A stretch of DNA of 64,000 bases from Pantoea septica. GTDB taxonomy: Bacteria; Pseudomonadota; Gammaproteobacteria; Enterobacterales; Enterobacteriaceae. The position numbers and the translations under genes are program-made. The DNA is taken from assembly GCF_002095575.1 (NCBI RefSeq), contig NZ_MLJJ01000001.1, positions 62,001-126,000 on the forward strand. The letters are read 5' to 3'. Every line of letters begins with the position of its first letter. Within the stretch, counting starts at the first letter, position 1. The notes below the pieces were generated by a model, which was not told the DNA's origin, made no database searches, and saw only the letters and a list, made by a program, of their open reading frames with translations. Positions 55,256 through 64,000 of this stretch are shown here, in pieces.

Positions 55256-55612
55256 TTAGCGGTTCATCTCACTCACCAGCCAGCGGTGGATCACGCTGAC
55301 AATCCACGCCTGCTGCGCGTCGTCCAGCGGCTGATGAGCAGCGATGCCGTGCCACTTCGCCAGGCAGCCGCGACAGCAGGTCGCCGTAGCATGCTGGGCG
55401 ATAAACACCGGATGACCGCGCATCGGCGTCTGCTTTCCGTCATTCTTCGGCTCCGCCTGCGCCAGACGCTGCGCGACAAAATCCGCCGCATGCCTGTCGA
55501 TCACCTCCGGCCCTTTCGCCAGACAGTATTCACGCTCCTTCACGCCCAGATGAAAGCGCCGCCGAAATGGCGACTGCGCCAGCCGCTGAAACAGGGCATC
55601 TTGCCGATCCAT
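55256..55612 (-). CDS. DUF4186 family protein
   Basis: 118-aa cytoplasmic protein, MDRQDALFQRLAQSPFRRRF, with the DUF4186 core NDGKQTPMRGHPVFIAQHAT and TCCRGCLAKWHGI (two Cys, then Cys) in the second half. Function unknown in the family; the conserved HPVFxAQHATATCCRxCLxKWH segment looks like a metal or DNA-binding motif. AAGGAG precedes ATG 55612. Confidence 0.85.
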   Translation of the reverse strand: MDRQDALFQRLAQSPFRRRFHLGVKEREYCLAKGPEVIDRHAADFVAQRLAQAEPKNDGKQTPMRGHPVFIAQHATATCCRGCLAKWHGIAAHQPLDDAQQAWIVSVIHRWLVSEMNR

Positions 55613-55709
55613 AGAATCTCCTTTAGGAATCAATGCGCTTTAAGTCTCTTCCTGGTTTCGCTTTGGCGAGGCTGTGCTAAACCTAAAGCGAACCTAGGAA
55701 GGAGGAAAT

Positions 55710-55934
55710 ATGAAAAAAACAGTTATGGCGATCGGTATTCTGAGCGCGGGCCTGATGCTGGCCGGCTGCGCGAATGACCACGTGCTGCACACCAACGACG
55801 GCCGCACTATTGTGGCGCAGGGCAAGCCGAAGGTAGATGACGACACCGGTATGATCACCTACAAAGACGTCTACGGTAAAGAGCAGCAAATCAATCGCGA
55901 CAGCATTAAAGATATGTCGCAGGTCGGAAATTAA
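55710..55934 (+). CDS. YgdI/YgdR-type lipoprotein (DUF903)
   Basis: 74-aa lipoprotein, MKKTVMAIGILSAGLMLAGC with a lipobox (MLAGC), then the DUF903 SH3-like domain (LHTNDGRTIVAQGKPKVDDD, GMITYKDVYGKEQQINRDSI). Family function unknown. GGAGGA precedes the start. Upstream TGTGCTAAACC may be the promoter -10 region. Confidence 0.9.
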   Translation: MKKTVMAIGILSAGLMLAGCANDHVLHTNDGRTIVAQGKPKVDDDTGMITYKDVYGKEQQINRDSIKDMSQVGN

Positions 55935-56055
55935 CGACAGCTTTTGTCACACTTCGGCCCGCCCGGCGCGGGCCGTTCCGCTTTTTCCCGCCGTCTGATG
56001 TGATACTCTGAAAATAGTTAACCAAATCAGAGCATAACTTCGACGGAGCCCGAAA

Positions 56056-56439
56056 ATGAAAGCCACTCTGTTCACACTCGGCCTGCTGAGCTGCGCTATT
56101 GCGCCCGCCTGGAGCGAAACCCAGTTCCAGATTACCTGTCCCGGCCGTCCCACCATGACCATCTCGCACGCCGCCTATGGCCTGAGCACGCTTAGCTGGC
56201 CGCAGCACCATTTTCAGATTGCCGCCGGAAAGCAGCATACCCGGCTGAAGGACGGCGATAGCGTCGCCATCACCCGTTTTCGCAACGGCGACCAGCTGAT
56301 TGTCAACAAAGCGAGCGACGAGACCTTCTTCGTTTACCGCGACAGTAACCGGCTGTTACCCTGTAGCCGCAGCGAAACGCGCGATGTCGATCAGCTATCG
56401 CTGGAGCCGTACGACGATCGCGACCATCCGCACTCTTAA
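56056..56439 (+). CDS. Unknown secreted protein (127 aa)
   Basis: Signal peptide MKATLFTLGLLSCAIAPAWS, then a beta-rich mature protein with two Cys (FQITCPGRP and LLPCSRSETR). No family recognised. GGAG lies 7 bases before ATG. Stands alone between the YgdI-like lipoprotein and the acetyltransferase gene. Confidence 0.65.
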   Translation: MKATLFTLGLLSCAIAPAWSETQFQITCPGRPTMTISHAAYGLSTLSWPQHHFQIAAGKQHTRLKDGDSVAITRFRNGDQLIVNKASDETFFVYRDSNRLLPCSRSETRDVDQLSLEPYDDRDHPHS

Positions 56440-56460
56440 CCCGCTTTAGCTGGAGAGTCT

Positions 56461-56874
56461 ATGCAACTGAACGTTACCGATGCGGTCACGCATCAGGATC
56501 TGGATGAAGTGCGCCTCGGCCTGAACGCCTTCAACAGCCGCTTTATCAATATCGACGAGATCAAAGCCATCGGCGTGTTCGTCACCGACGAGCATGGCAA
56601 AAAAAGGGCGGGGCTGACCGGCTCGACCACCGGCAACTGGCTGCGTATCGATATGCTGTGGGTCAGCGACGCGCTGCGCGGGCAGGGCGTCGGCACGCAG
56701 CTGATCGGGGCGGCGGAAGAGGAGGCGCGCCGACGCGGCTGCCGCTATGCGCAGGTCGACACCGCCAGCTTTCAGGCGCGCCCGTTCTATGAAAAATTAG
56801 GCTACAGCCTGCGTTTCAGTCTGGATAACTACCCGCGCCACCATCAGCGTCACTATCTCAGCAAGGCGCTGTAA
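56461..56874 (+). CDS. GNAT family N-acetyltransferase
   Basis: 137-aa acetyl-CoA-dependent acetyltransferase. Acetyl-CoA-binding motif A: IDMLWVSDALRGQGVGTQLI (about 63-82), then CRYAQVDTASFQARPFYEKLGY (motif B), typical of small single-domain GNATs. Substrate not evident. GGAGAG precedes the ATG; the stop abuts the convergent metallo-hydrolase. Confidence 0.9.
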   Translation: MQLNVTDAVTHQDLDEVRLGLNAFNSRFINIDEIKAIGVFVTDEHGKKRAGLTGSTTGNWLRIDMLWVSDALRGQGVGTQLIGAAEEEARRRGCRYAQVDTASFQARPFYEKLGYSLRFSLDNYPRHHQRHYLSKAL

Positions 56875-57537
56875 TCACAAAGGCGGCTGCTGGCGCATAT
56901 CCAGCGGCTGCTGCTCCGCCTCGTCAATCGCCGCCAGCCAGCTTTGCAGCGTCACCTCGACCCATGAAAGATGGCCGCGCGTGGTGCTCATCAGCACCAC
57001 ATCGGGCCGCAGCGTGCGGTAAAACTCCAGCGACTGCTTTAGCTCGTGCGGATTGCTGTCCGCCACCAGCACCGTGATCCAGCGATGGTGATCGCGCGTC
57101 AGAGTGTCGCCGACAAACAGATAGCTGCGACCCAGCGGCGAAGAGTAGAGAAAGCTGCTGCTGCCTGGCGTGTGGCCCGGCGTCGGCAGCAGATGGAAGT
57201 CGCCGAAGTGCGTCTCCTGATGGCTAAAGGTGTCATCCGGCTCCAGCACCCGGCTGACGGGGCCGAGAGAGCGGCTGTGGCAGTAGAGCGCGCTGCTGAA
57301 GCGCTGCTGGATCACGGCGGCGCCGGGCGCCGCTTCGTGCCAGTGGGTCAGGTAGTGGCGGATCACGCCGCCCTCGTCGGCCAGCACCTCATGATCGAGC
57401 GGGTGCTCCACGCGGCCAATCAGCAGGTTGCCGCGCGGGTGGCGCAGCATAAAGCCGTGCATCATTAAATCATTAACGGCATCTTCCGCCGGAAATTCCG
57501 GCGTGGAGATCCACAAATCGTCGTACAGCGGCTTCAA
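56875..57537 (-). CDS. Metallo-beta-lactamase-fold protein with degenerate metal motif
   Basis: 220-aa protein with the MBL-fold outline: LPTPGHTPGSSSF (His), FVGDTLTRDHH (Asp) and MSTTRGHLSW (last His). The main motif, usually HxHxDH, reads THWHEAAPGAA: the first two His are kept, Asp becomes Glu and the third His is lost. So metal binding may be altered or absent. Starts at TTG 57537 after AGGGAG; co-directional with ldcA (22-base gap). Confidence 0.85.
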   Translation of the reverse strand: MKPLYDDLWISTPEFPAEDAVNDLMMHGFMLRHPRGNLLIGRVEHPLDHEVLADEGGVIRHYLTHWHEAAPGAAVIQQRFSSALYCHSRSLGPVSRVLEPDDTFSHQETHFGDFHLLPTPGHTPGSSSFLYSSPLGRSYLFVGDTLTRDHHRWITVLVADSNPHELKQSLEFYRTLRPDVVLMSTTRGHLSWVEVTLQSWLAAIDEAEQQPLDMRQQPPL

Positions 57538-57559
57538 TGGCGATCTCCCTGAGAACGGC

Positions 57560-58486
57560 TTAATGCTCGGGTAATACGGGATGGCCAGTGGCCTGCAGTT
57601 CGGCCTGATGGTTCGCCACGCGCAGACGGGCGCGCGCGCCTAGCGGCAGCGTTACGGTATCCGCATCATGACCAAAGGCCAGATCGCTTATCACCGGCAG
57701 GCCGGTGACGTCGCGCAGATAGTGCCAGACGCTGGCGAAGTCGAACCCGTTGTCATAGTCGCTGAGCGCGCTGCTGGTAAAGCTGCCGGTGATGATGGCG
57801 CGCTGTCGCGCCAGGATGCCGCTCTGCTGCAGCTGGATCAGCATGCGTTCGATGCGGAACGGATGTTCATTGACATCCTCGATCACCAGAATGCCGTCGT
57901 CGAACTGCGGCAGCCAGGGGGTGCCGATCAGCGAGCAAATCATCGCCAGATTGCCGCCCCACAGCGTGCCCTGCCACTCGCCGGCGTCCGGCGTCTCGCT
58001 GCGCCAGCCAACATTGACTGTAGGCGAAGTCAGCGCCTGCCAGAAGTGCGTCAGGGTAAAATCAGATAAAACCTCCGCGCCGAAATTGCCGGCCAGCATC
58101 GGCGCGCTAAAGCTCACAAGGCCGGTCTGCGCCAGCAGGGCGAGCTGCAGCGCGGTAAAATCGCTGTGGCCGCACAGCGCCAGCGGCTGATTCAGCAGGC
58201 GGCGCTGCAGCCCGACGTAATCGACCTGCGCCAGCAGGCGGCTGGCGCCGTAGCCGCCGCGCACCGCCAGCACGATGTCGGGCAGCGTCTCGAGCTGCGC
58301 CAGCCGGTTGAATTCAGCGAGACGTTCGGCGTCGGTGCCAGCGAAACGCTGAAAGCGGCGGCCGATGGTTTCCAGGTTTTCGACCTGATGGCCCGCCGCA
58401 CGCAGCCGCTCGACGCCGCGCCAGGCGGCAGGCTGGTTGTGACAATATCCGGAGGGCGAAATGAGATGAACGGAACGAGAAATCAT
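57560..58486 (-). CDS. ldcA: Muramoyltetrapeptide (LD-) carboxypeptidase LdcA
   Basis: Serine peptidase S66 that trims tetrapeptides to tripeptides in murein recycling. The nucleophile Ser is in ALCGHSDFTALQLA (about residue 105), with Glu in ILVIEDVNEHPFRIERML and His in ISDLAFGHDADTVTLPLG. Length 308 aa, as in E. coli. Divergent from emtA, as in E. coli. Confidence 0.93.
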   Translation of the reverse strand: MISRSVHLISPSGYCHNQPAAWRGVERLRAAGHQVENLETIGRRFQRFAGTDAERLAEFNRLAQLETLPDIVLAVRGGYGASRLLAQVDYVGLQRRLLNQPLALCGHSDFTALQLALLAQTGLVSFSAPMLAGNFGAEVLSDFTLTHFWQALTSPTVNVGWRSETPDAGEWQGTLWGGNLAMICSLIGTPWLPQFDDGILVIEDVNEHPFRIERMLIQLQQSGILARQRAIITGSFTSSALSDYDNGFDFASVWHYLRDVTGLPVISDLAFGHDADTVTLPLGARARLRVANHQAELQATGHPVLPEH

Positions 58487-58656
58487 AAGGCTATTCCTGC
58501 GGTTAGCGGGCGATTAACAGGCCGATGATGACGAAAAGCGCGAGGGAAGTCACTTCGCGACACGGTTTTTTACGCAATTAGGATAAACGGTAATTTTGCT
58601 GCGGCGCGCGCCAGGTATGATAGCCTGCGACCACACTGCATCAGGATGAAAAATTG

Positions 58657-59283
58657 GTGAAATTTCGATATCTTGCCCTTTCCGCGCTGCTGCTGGCGGG
58701 CTGCGCCAGCGAACCGTCAAAACAGGTCGTTAAGCAACGCAACACGCCGCTTACTCAGGCGCCACCGTCGAATATCAACGCGACCTGGGCGATGTTCACC
58801 GAAGATGCCGCCAGTCATTATGGCGTTGATGAGAAACTGCTCAGCGCCATTATCACTGTCGAATCGGGCGGTAACCCCGGCGTCGTCAGCCGATCCAATG
58901 CGGTGGGACTGATGCAGATTAAAGCCGCGACGGCGGGCAGGGAAGTCTATCGCGTGCAGGGGCGCCGCGGTCAGCCGTCGAACGCCGAGCTGCGCGATCC
59001 GGCGAAAAATATCGATATCGGCGCCGCCTATATCAAGATCCTGCAGGAGTCGGCGCTTTCCGGCATTCGCGACCCGCTGACGCTGCGCTACGCCACGATC
59101 GTCTCCTACGCCAACGGCGCGGGCGCGCTGCTGCGCACCTTTTCCCGCGACCGCGACCGGGCTATCGCCATGATCAACGCCATGTCGCCGGACGAGTTCT
59201 ACCAGCACGTTCAGAACAAGCATCCCGCCGCGCAGGCGCCGCGCTACCTGTGGAAGGTCACCACGGCGTACCGCACTATTTAA
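58657..59283 (+). CDS. emtA: Membrane-bound lytic endotransglycosylase EmtA (MltE)
   Basis: Outer-membrane lipoprotein that cleaves murein internally. Lipobox in MKFRYLALSALLLAGCASEP, then the SLT domain: IITVESGGNPGVVSRSNAVG (catalytic Glu), LMQIKAATAGREVYR, AAYIKILQESALSG and VSYANGAGALLRTFSRDR. Start is GTG 58657 or TTG 58654 after AGGAT. TATGAT at about 58617 may be its -10. Confidence 0.93.
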   Translation: MKFRYLALSALLLAGCASEPSKQVVKQRNTPLTQAPPSNINATWAMFTEDAASHYGVDEKLLSAIITVESGGNPGVVSRSNAVGLMQIKAATAGREVYRVQGRRGQPSNAELRDPAKNIDIGAAYIKILQESALSGIRDPLTLRYATIVSYANGAGALLRTFSRDRDRAIAMINAMSPDEFYQHVQNKHPAAQAPRYLWKVTTAYRTI

Positions 59284-59297
59284 CGCCTTTTAACGCC

Positions 59298-60245
59298 TTA
59301 CTCCACCAGCAGCCGCGCGGTGGGGTAATCGACGATCAGCACGTTAACGTAGCCGCCGCGCAGCGCGCCGCGGATGGCGTGCGCCTTCTCTTTGCCGCCC
59401 GCCAGCGCCACCACCTGCGCGCAGTTGCGCACCTGCGCCAGCTCCATGCCGATGACCGGATCCTCTTCCGCGCTCAGCACCGGTTCGCCCTGCGCATCGA
59501 AGTAGTGCAGGCAGATATCGCCGACCGCGCCGCGCTGCGCCAGGGTGCGCAGCATCTCCTCGTCATAATAGTTGCCGGAGTTGCGCAGCAGCGCCGACGG
59601 CTCCAGATCGCCGATGCCGACGATAGCCAGATCCACCTGGTCAAACTTCTCCAGCACCTCCGCGACGTCCGGGTTGGCCGCCAGCCGCTGGCGATCCTGC
59701 ACCGAGTGCTCGATCGACTGCGACGGCAGTAGCCAGGAAGGGCAGTTCAGCAGCGCTGCGAGGTTCTGCGTCAGAATCGTCGCCTGCACGTTGCCGTTGG
59801 CGCCGACGCCGCCCAGCAGCTGGATCACCCCTTTGCAGGCGGCGTTAAAGGGGTGCAGCGCATCCACCATGGCGCGGATGGTGCCGCTCCAGGAGGAGAT
59901 GCCGATCAGCTCGTCGGCGCGCAGCCGCGTCTCCAGATAGTGCGCTGCCGCCGAGCCGATCGCCTGCTTGATCTGCTGCGAAGAGGCGTTTTCCGGCACG
60001 TCGACCACAATCGCCTGCGGCAGCCCATAGGTCTGCTCGATCGCCTTCTCCAGCGCCGGAAAGATATTGGCGGGCGGCACGACGCTGATCTTCACCACGC
60101 CCTCTTTCACGCTGCGGTTGAGAATGCGCGAGACAAAAGACTGCGACAGCTTCAGCATCTGCGCGATATCTGACTGTTTCATCCCTTCGCTGTAGTAAAG
60201 CGTGGCAATCTTCACCATCAGCCGTTGCTCATCCTGTTTCGCCAT
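59298..60245 (-). CDS. SorC/DeoR-family sugar-responsive transcriptional regulator
   Basis: 315-aa regulator: N-terminal helix-turn-helix (about 15-45, KQSDIAQMLKLSQSFVSRIL) and a C-terminal sugar-phosphate-binding domain with ISSWSGTIRAMVDAL and AIVGIGDLEPSALLRNSGNY, the SorC pattern. Divergent from the sugar ABC transporter; the gap holds a SorC-like palindrome (60398-60415), so it likely represses or activates that operon in response to a sugar or sugar phosphate. Confidence 0.9.
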   Translation of the reverse strand: MAKQDEQRLMVKIATLYYSEGMKQSDIAQMLKLSQSFVSRILNRSVKEGVVKISVVPPANIFPALEKAIEQTYGLPQAIVVDVPENASSQQIKQAIGSAAAHYLETRLRADELIGISSWSGTIRAMVDALHPFNAACKGVIQLLGGVGANGNVQATILTQNLAALLNCPSWLLPSQSIEHSVQDRQRLAANPDVAEVLEKFDQVDLAIVGIGDLEPSALLRNSGNYYDEEMLRTLAQRGAVGDICLHYFDAQGEPVLSAEEDPVIGMELAQVRNCAQVVALAGGKEKAHAIRGALRGGYVNVLIVDYPTARLLVE

Positions 60246-60397
60246 TCATCCTTCCTCTCTGTGTCGGCCTGGTATTGTTAACCAGGATGGGGGAAATCAC
60301 AACGCGTGACATTTTGTGATCGTTTTCGCTTTTTAAACAATCGGGGTTGCGCGCCCGCCTGAAGCGGGTGCATAGTCATCTTGCATATAAAATCGCA

Positions 60398-60415
60398 ATT
60401 GAATATTTATTCAAG
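60398..60415. promoter_or_regulatory. Likely operator of the SorC-type regulator
   Basis: ATTGAA-tattta-TTCAAG, a near-perfect palindrome (TTGAATA / TATTCAA exact arms), just downstream of a TATAAA -10 (60386-60391) and before the GGAG of the binding-protein gene. It has the same ATTGAA-N6-TTCAA plan as I recall for the Bacillus SorC-family regulator DeoR. Lies where binding would block transcription. A partial CRP-like TGTGATC lies near 60315. Confidence 0.6.
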
Positions 60416-60425
60416 CGGAGAATAA

Positions 60426-61370
<945 letters not shown>

Positions 61371-61381
61371 CCGGAGGCGGC

Positions 61382-61986
61382 ATGAAACGGAGCAGAGCGA
61401 TGCTGGCGATCACCCTGGCGCTGACGGTAAGCGGCTGTACCGTGGTGGATCTCGACGCCAGCGGCAACCCGATCATGCCGAAAGATCCCCATGCGAAACC
61501 GAGCTACAGCAGCCAGACGCCGCAGCAGATCGCGCAGGCGAGCTGGCAGAGCCGGGTGCTCGACGCGGCGCAGCAGCGCGCCATGAGCTGGGCGGATATG
61601 GAGACCAAAAGCGGGACGGTGAAGGCGGGCGGCAGCGAAAGCGTCTTTGTGCGCGCCAGCGGCAGGGTGGCGGCGGTGGACGAGAGCAACAGCCGCGAGC
61701 GCACCCTGACGCTGACCCTGAACGGCAGGCCGGTAACAGTCAGCCTCGGGCCGGTGATCCGCAGCAACGCGCTGCGCGATGCGGCGGGTTTCCGCTTCGA
61801 GGAGTTCACCAATCAGGTGCAGTACGCGCAGCTGACCCGCGCGCTTAACCGCCACGCGGTGCAGCAGCTGCCGAAGGTCGACGCCAGCTGGATCGGCAAA
61901 CCGGCGCAGGCGCTGCTGGCGGTCGAGATGGGCCACGGCGTGGTTAACGACGTGGTGGCGGTAGAGCTGAAGCAGGGAGAGGCGCC

Positions 61987-61990
<4 letters not shown>
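61382..61990 (+). CDS. DUF2291 lipoprotein associated with sugar ABC transporter
   Basis: 202-aa lipoprotein starting MKRSRAMLAITLALTVSGCT (lipobox VSGC) after GGAGG; start 61382 replaces a longer in-frame one. The mature part contains ESVFVRASGRVAAVDESNSR and WIGKPAQALLAVEMGHGVVN. DUF2291 genes regularly sit inside sugar/polyol ABC operons between binding protein and ATPase; function unknown. Overlaps the ATPase gene by 4 bases. Confidence 0.88.
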
Positions 61991-63501
<1,511 letters not shown>

Positions 63502-63503
63502 GC

Positions 63504-64000
63504 ATGAAAGGCAACAACGCTATGACGATGGCAGGCCAACCGGCGAAGGCGTTTAACTCGCGCGAGAGCATTATCCTGCTGCTGCTGAAGCTGCGCACCT
63601 TTATCGCGCTGTTTTTGATTGTCGGCTTCTTCGCGATCGCCGTGCCGGACTTTCTCGCGCTCGGCAGCCTGGTGATTATGGTGAAGCATATCGCCATCAA
63701 CGCCTTTCTGGCGCTGGGCATTACCTTCGTGATTATCACCGCCGGCATCGACCTCTCTATCGGCGCGACGCTGGGGCTGTGCGGCATGATCGCCGGCTGG
63801 CTGATCACCAAGGGGATCGTGCTGCCGATGTTCGGCATCGCCATCTTTCCCAGCGTCTGGGTCATCGTGCCGCTGGTGCTGCTGGTAGGCGGAGCGATCG
63901 GGGCGGCCAACGGCTGGATCATCACCCGCTACAACGTCGCGCCCTTTATCTGCACGCTCGGCACCATGTATATCCTGCGCGGCGCGGCGATGCTCACCTC
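63504..64000 (+). CDS. Sugar ABC transporter permease (RbsC-like), cut by right edge
   Basis: N-terminal 165 residues visible: MKGNNAMTMAGQPAKAFNSR, first helix LRTFIALFLIVGFFAIAVPD, then ITFVIITAGIDLSIGATLGL, the family signature (SIG.TL), and GWIITRYNVAPFICTLGTMY. ATG 63504 lies immediately after the ATPase stop. The remaining C-terminal half is outside the window. Confidence 0.93.
   Translation, partial: MKGNNAMTMAGQPAKAFNSRESIILLLLKLRTFIALFLIVGFFAIAVPDFLALGSLVIMVKHIAINAFLALGITFVIITAGIDLSIGATLGLCGMIAGWLITKGIVLPMFGIAIFPSVWVIVPLVLLVGGAIGAANGWIITRYNVAPFICTLGTMYILRGAAMLT

Overview
The window reads as chromosomal DNA of an enterobacterium of the family Erwiniaceae, most likely Pantoea, Mixta or a close relative; the genus is a guess. 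Gene order at both ends follows the Escherichia coli segment mfd-lolCDE-cobB-potABCD-pepT-roxA-phoPQ-purB-hflD-mnmA-nudJ-rluE-icd and, further right, umuDC and ldcA/emtA. The GC-rich coding style and the treZ-treY-glgX trehalose cluster, absent from E. coli, fit Erwiniaceae.

Left third (1-21.7 kb), conserved core: transcription-repair coupling (mfd, cut by the left edge), lipoprotein sorting (lolCDE), sirtuin deacylase (cobB), spermidine uptake (potABCD), peptidase T, ribosomal oxygenase RoxA, the PhoPQ system, purB-hflD-mnmA-nudJ, rluE and icd. Two copies of a ~185-bp intergenic repeat, each foldable into several helices whose arms differ in a compensated way, lie in the two convergent gaps cobB/potD and pepT/roxA.

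Transition zone (21.7-26.3 kb), AT-richer: a DUF1090 protein, a periplasmic alpha-carbonic anhydrase, the decayed 3' part of an aquaporin gene (aqpZ), small unknown frames, and about 1.2 kb without convincing proteins that contains three minus-strand intrinsic terminators. These suggest small RNAs or very short genes.

Central accessory third (26.3-54.8 kb): SOS-controlled umuDC; a ycgZ / ymgA-like / ariR-like connector-protein cluster; a TetR regulator; HIU hydrolase; a membrane protein with a peptidase-like C-terminal half; a KGG stress protein; the trehalose operon treZ-treY-glgX beside a sugar-porter gene; SDR and FAD oxidoreductases; several MFS transporters; small stress and envelope proteins; and a soluble FIST-domain chemoreceptor with a possible flagellar (sigma-28) promoter. 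Paired TGTACA motifs occur upstream of both ycgZ and the KGG gene, and sigma-S-like -10 elements precede two transporters. Together these suggest a general-stress, stationary-phase and desiccation theme.

Right end (54.9-64 kb): small envelope proteins, DUF4186, a GNAT acetyltransferase, a metallo-beta-lactamase-fold protein with a degenerate metal motif, ldcA and emtA (peptidoglycan recycling), then a SorC-family regulator diverging from a sugar/polyol ABC transporter (binding protein, DUF2291 lipoprotein, double ATPase, permease cut by the right edge), with an ATTGAA-N6-TTCAAG palindrome between them.

I saw no tRNA, rRNA, CRISPR array, insertion sequence or intact prophage. All calls come from reading the sequence and remembered family knowledge; no database search was run.
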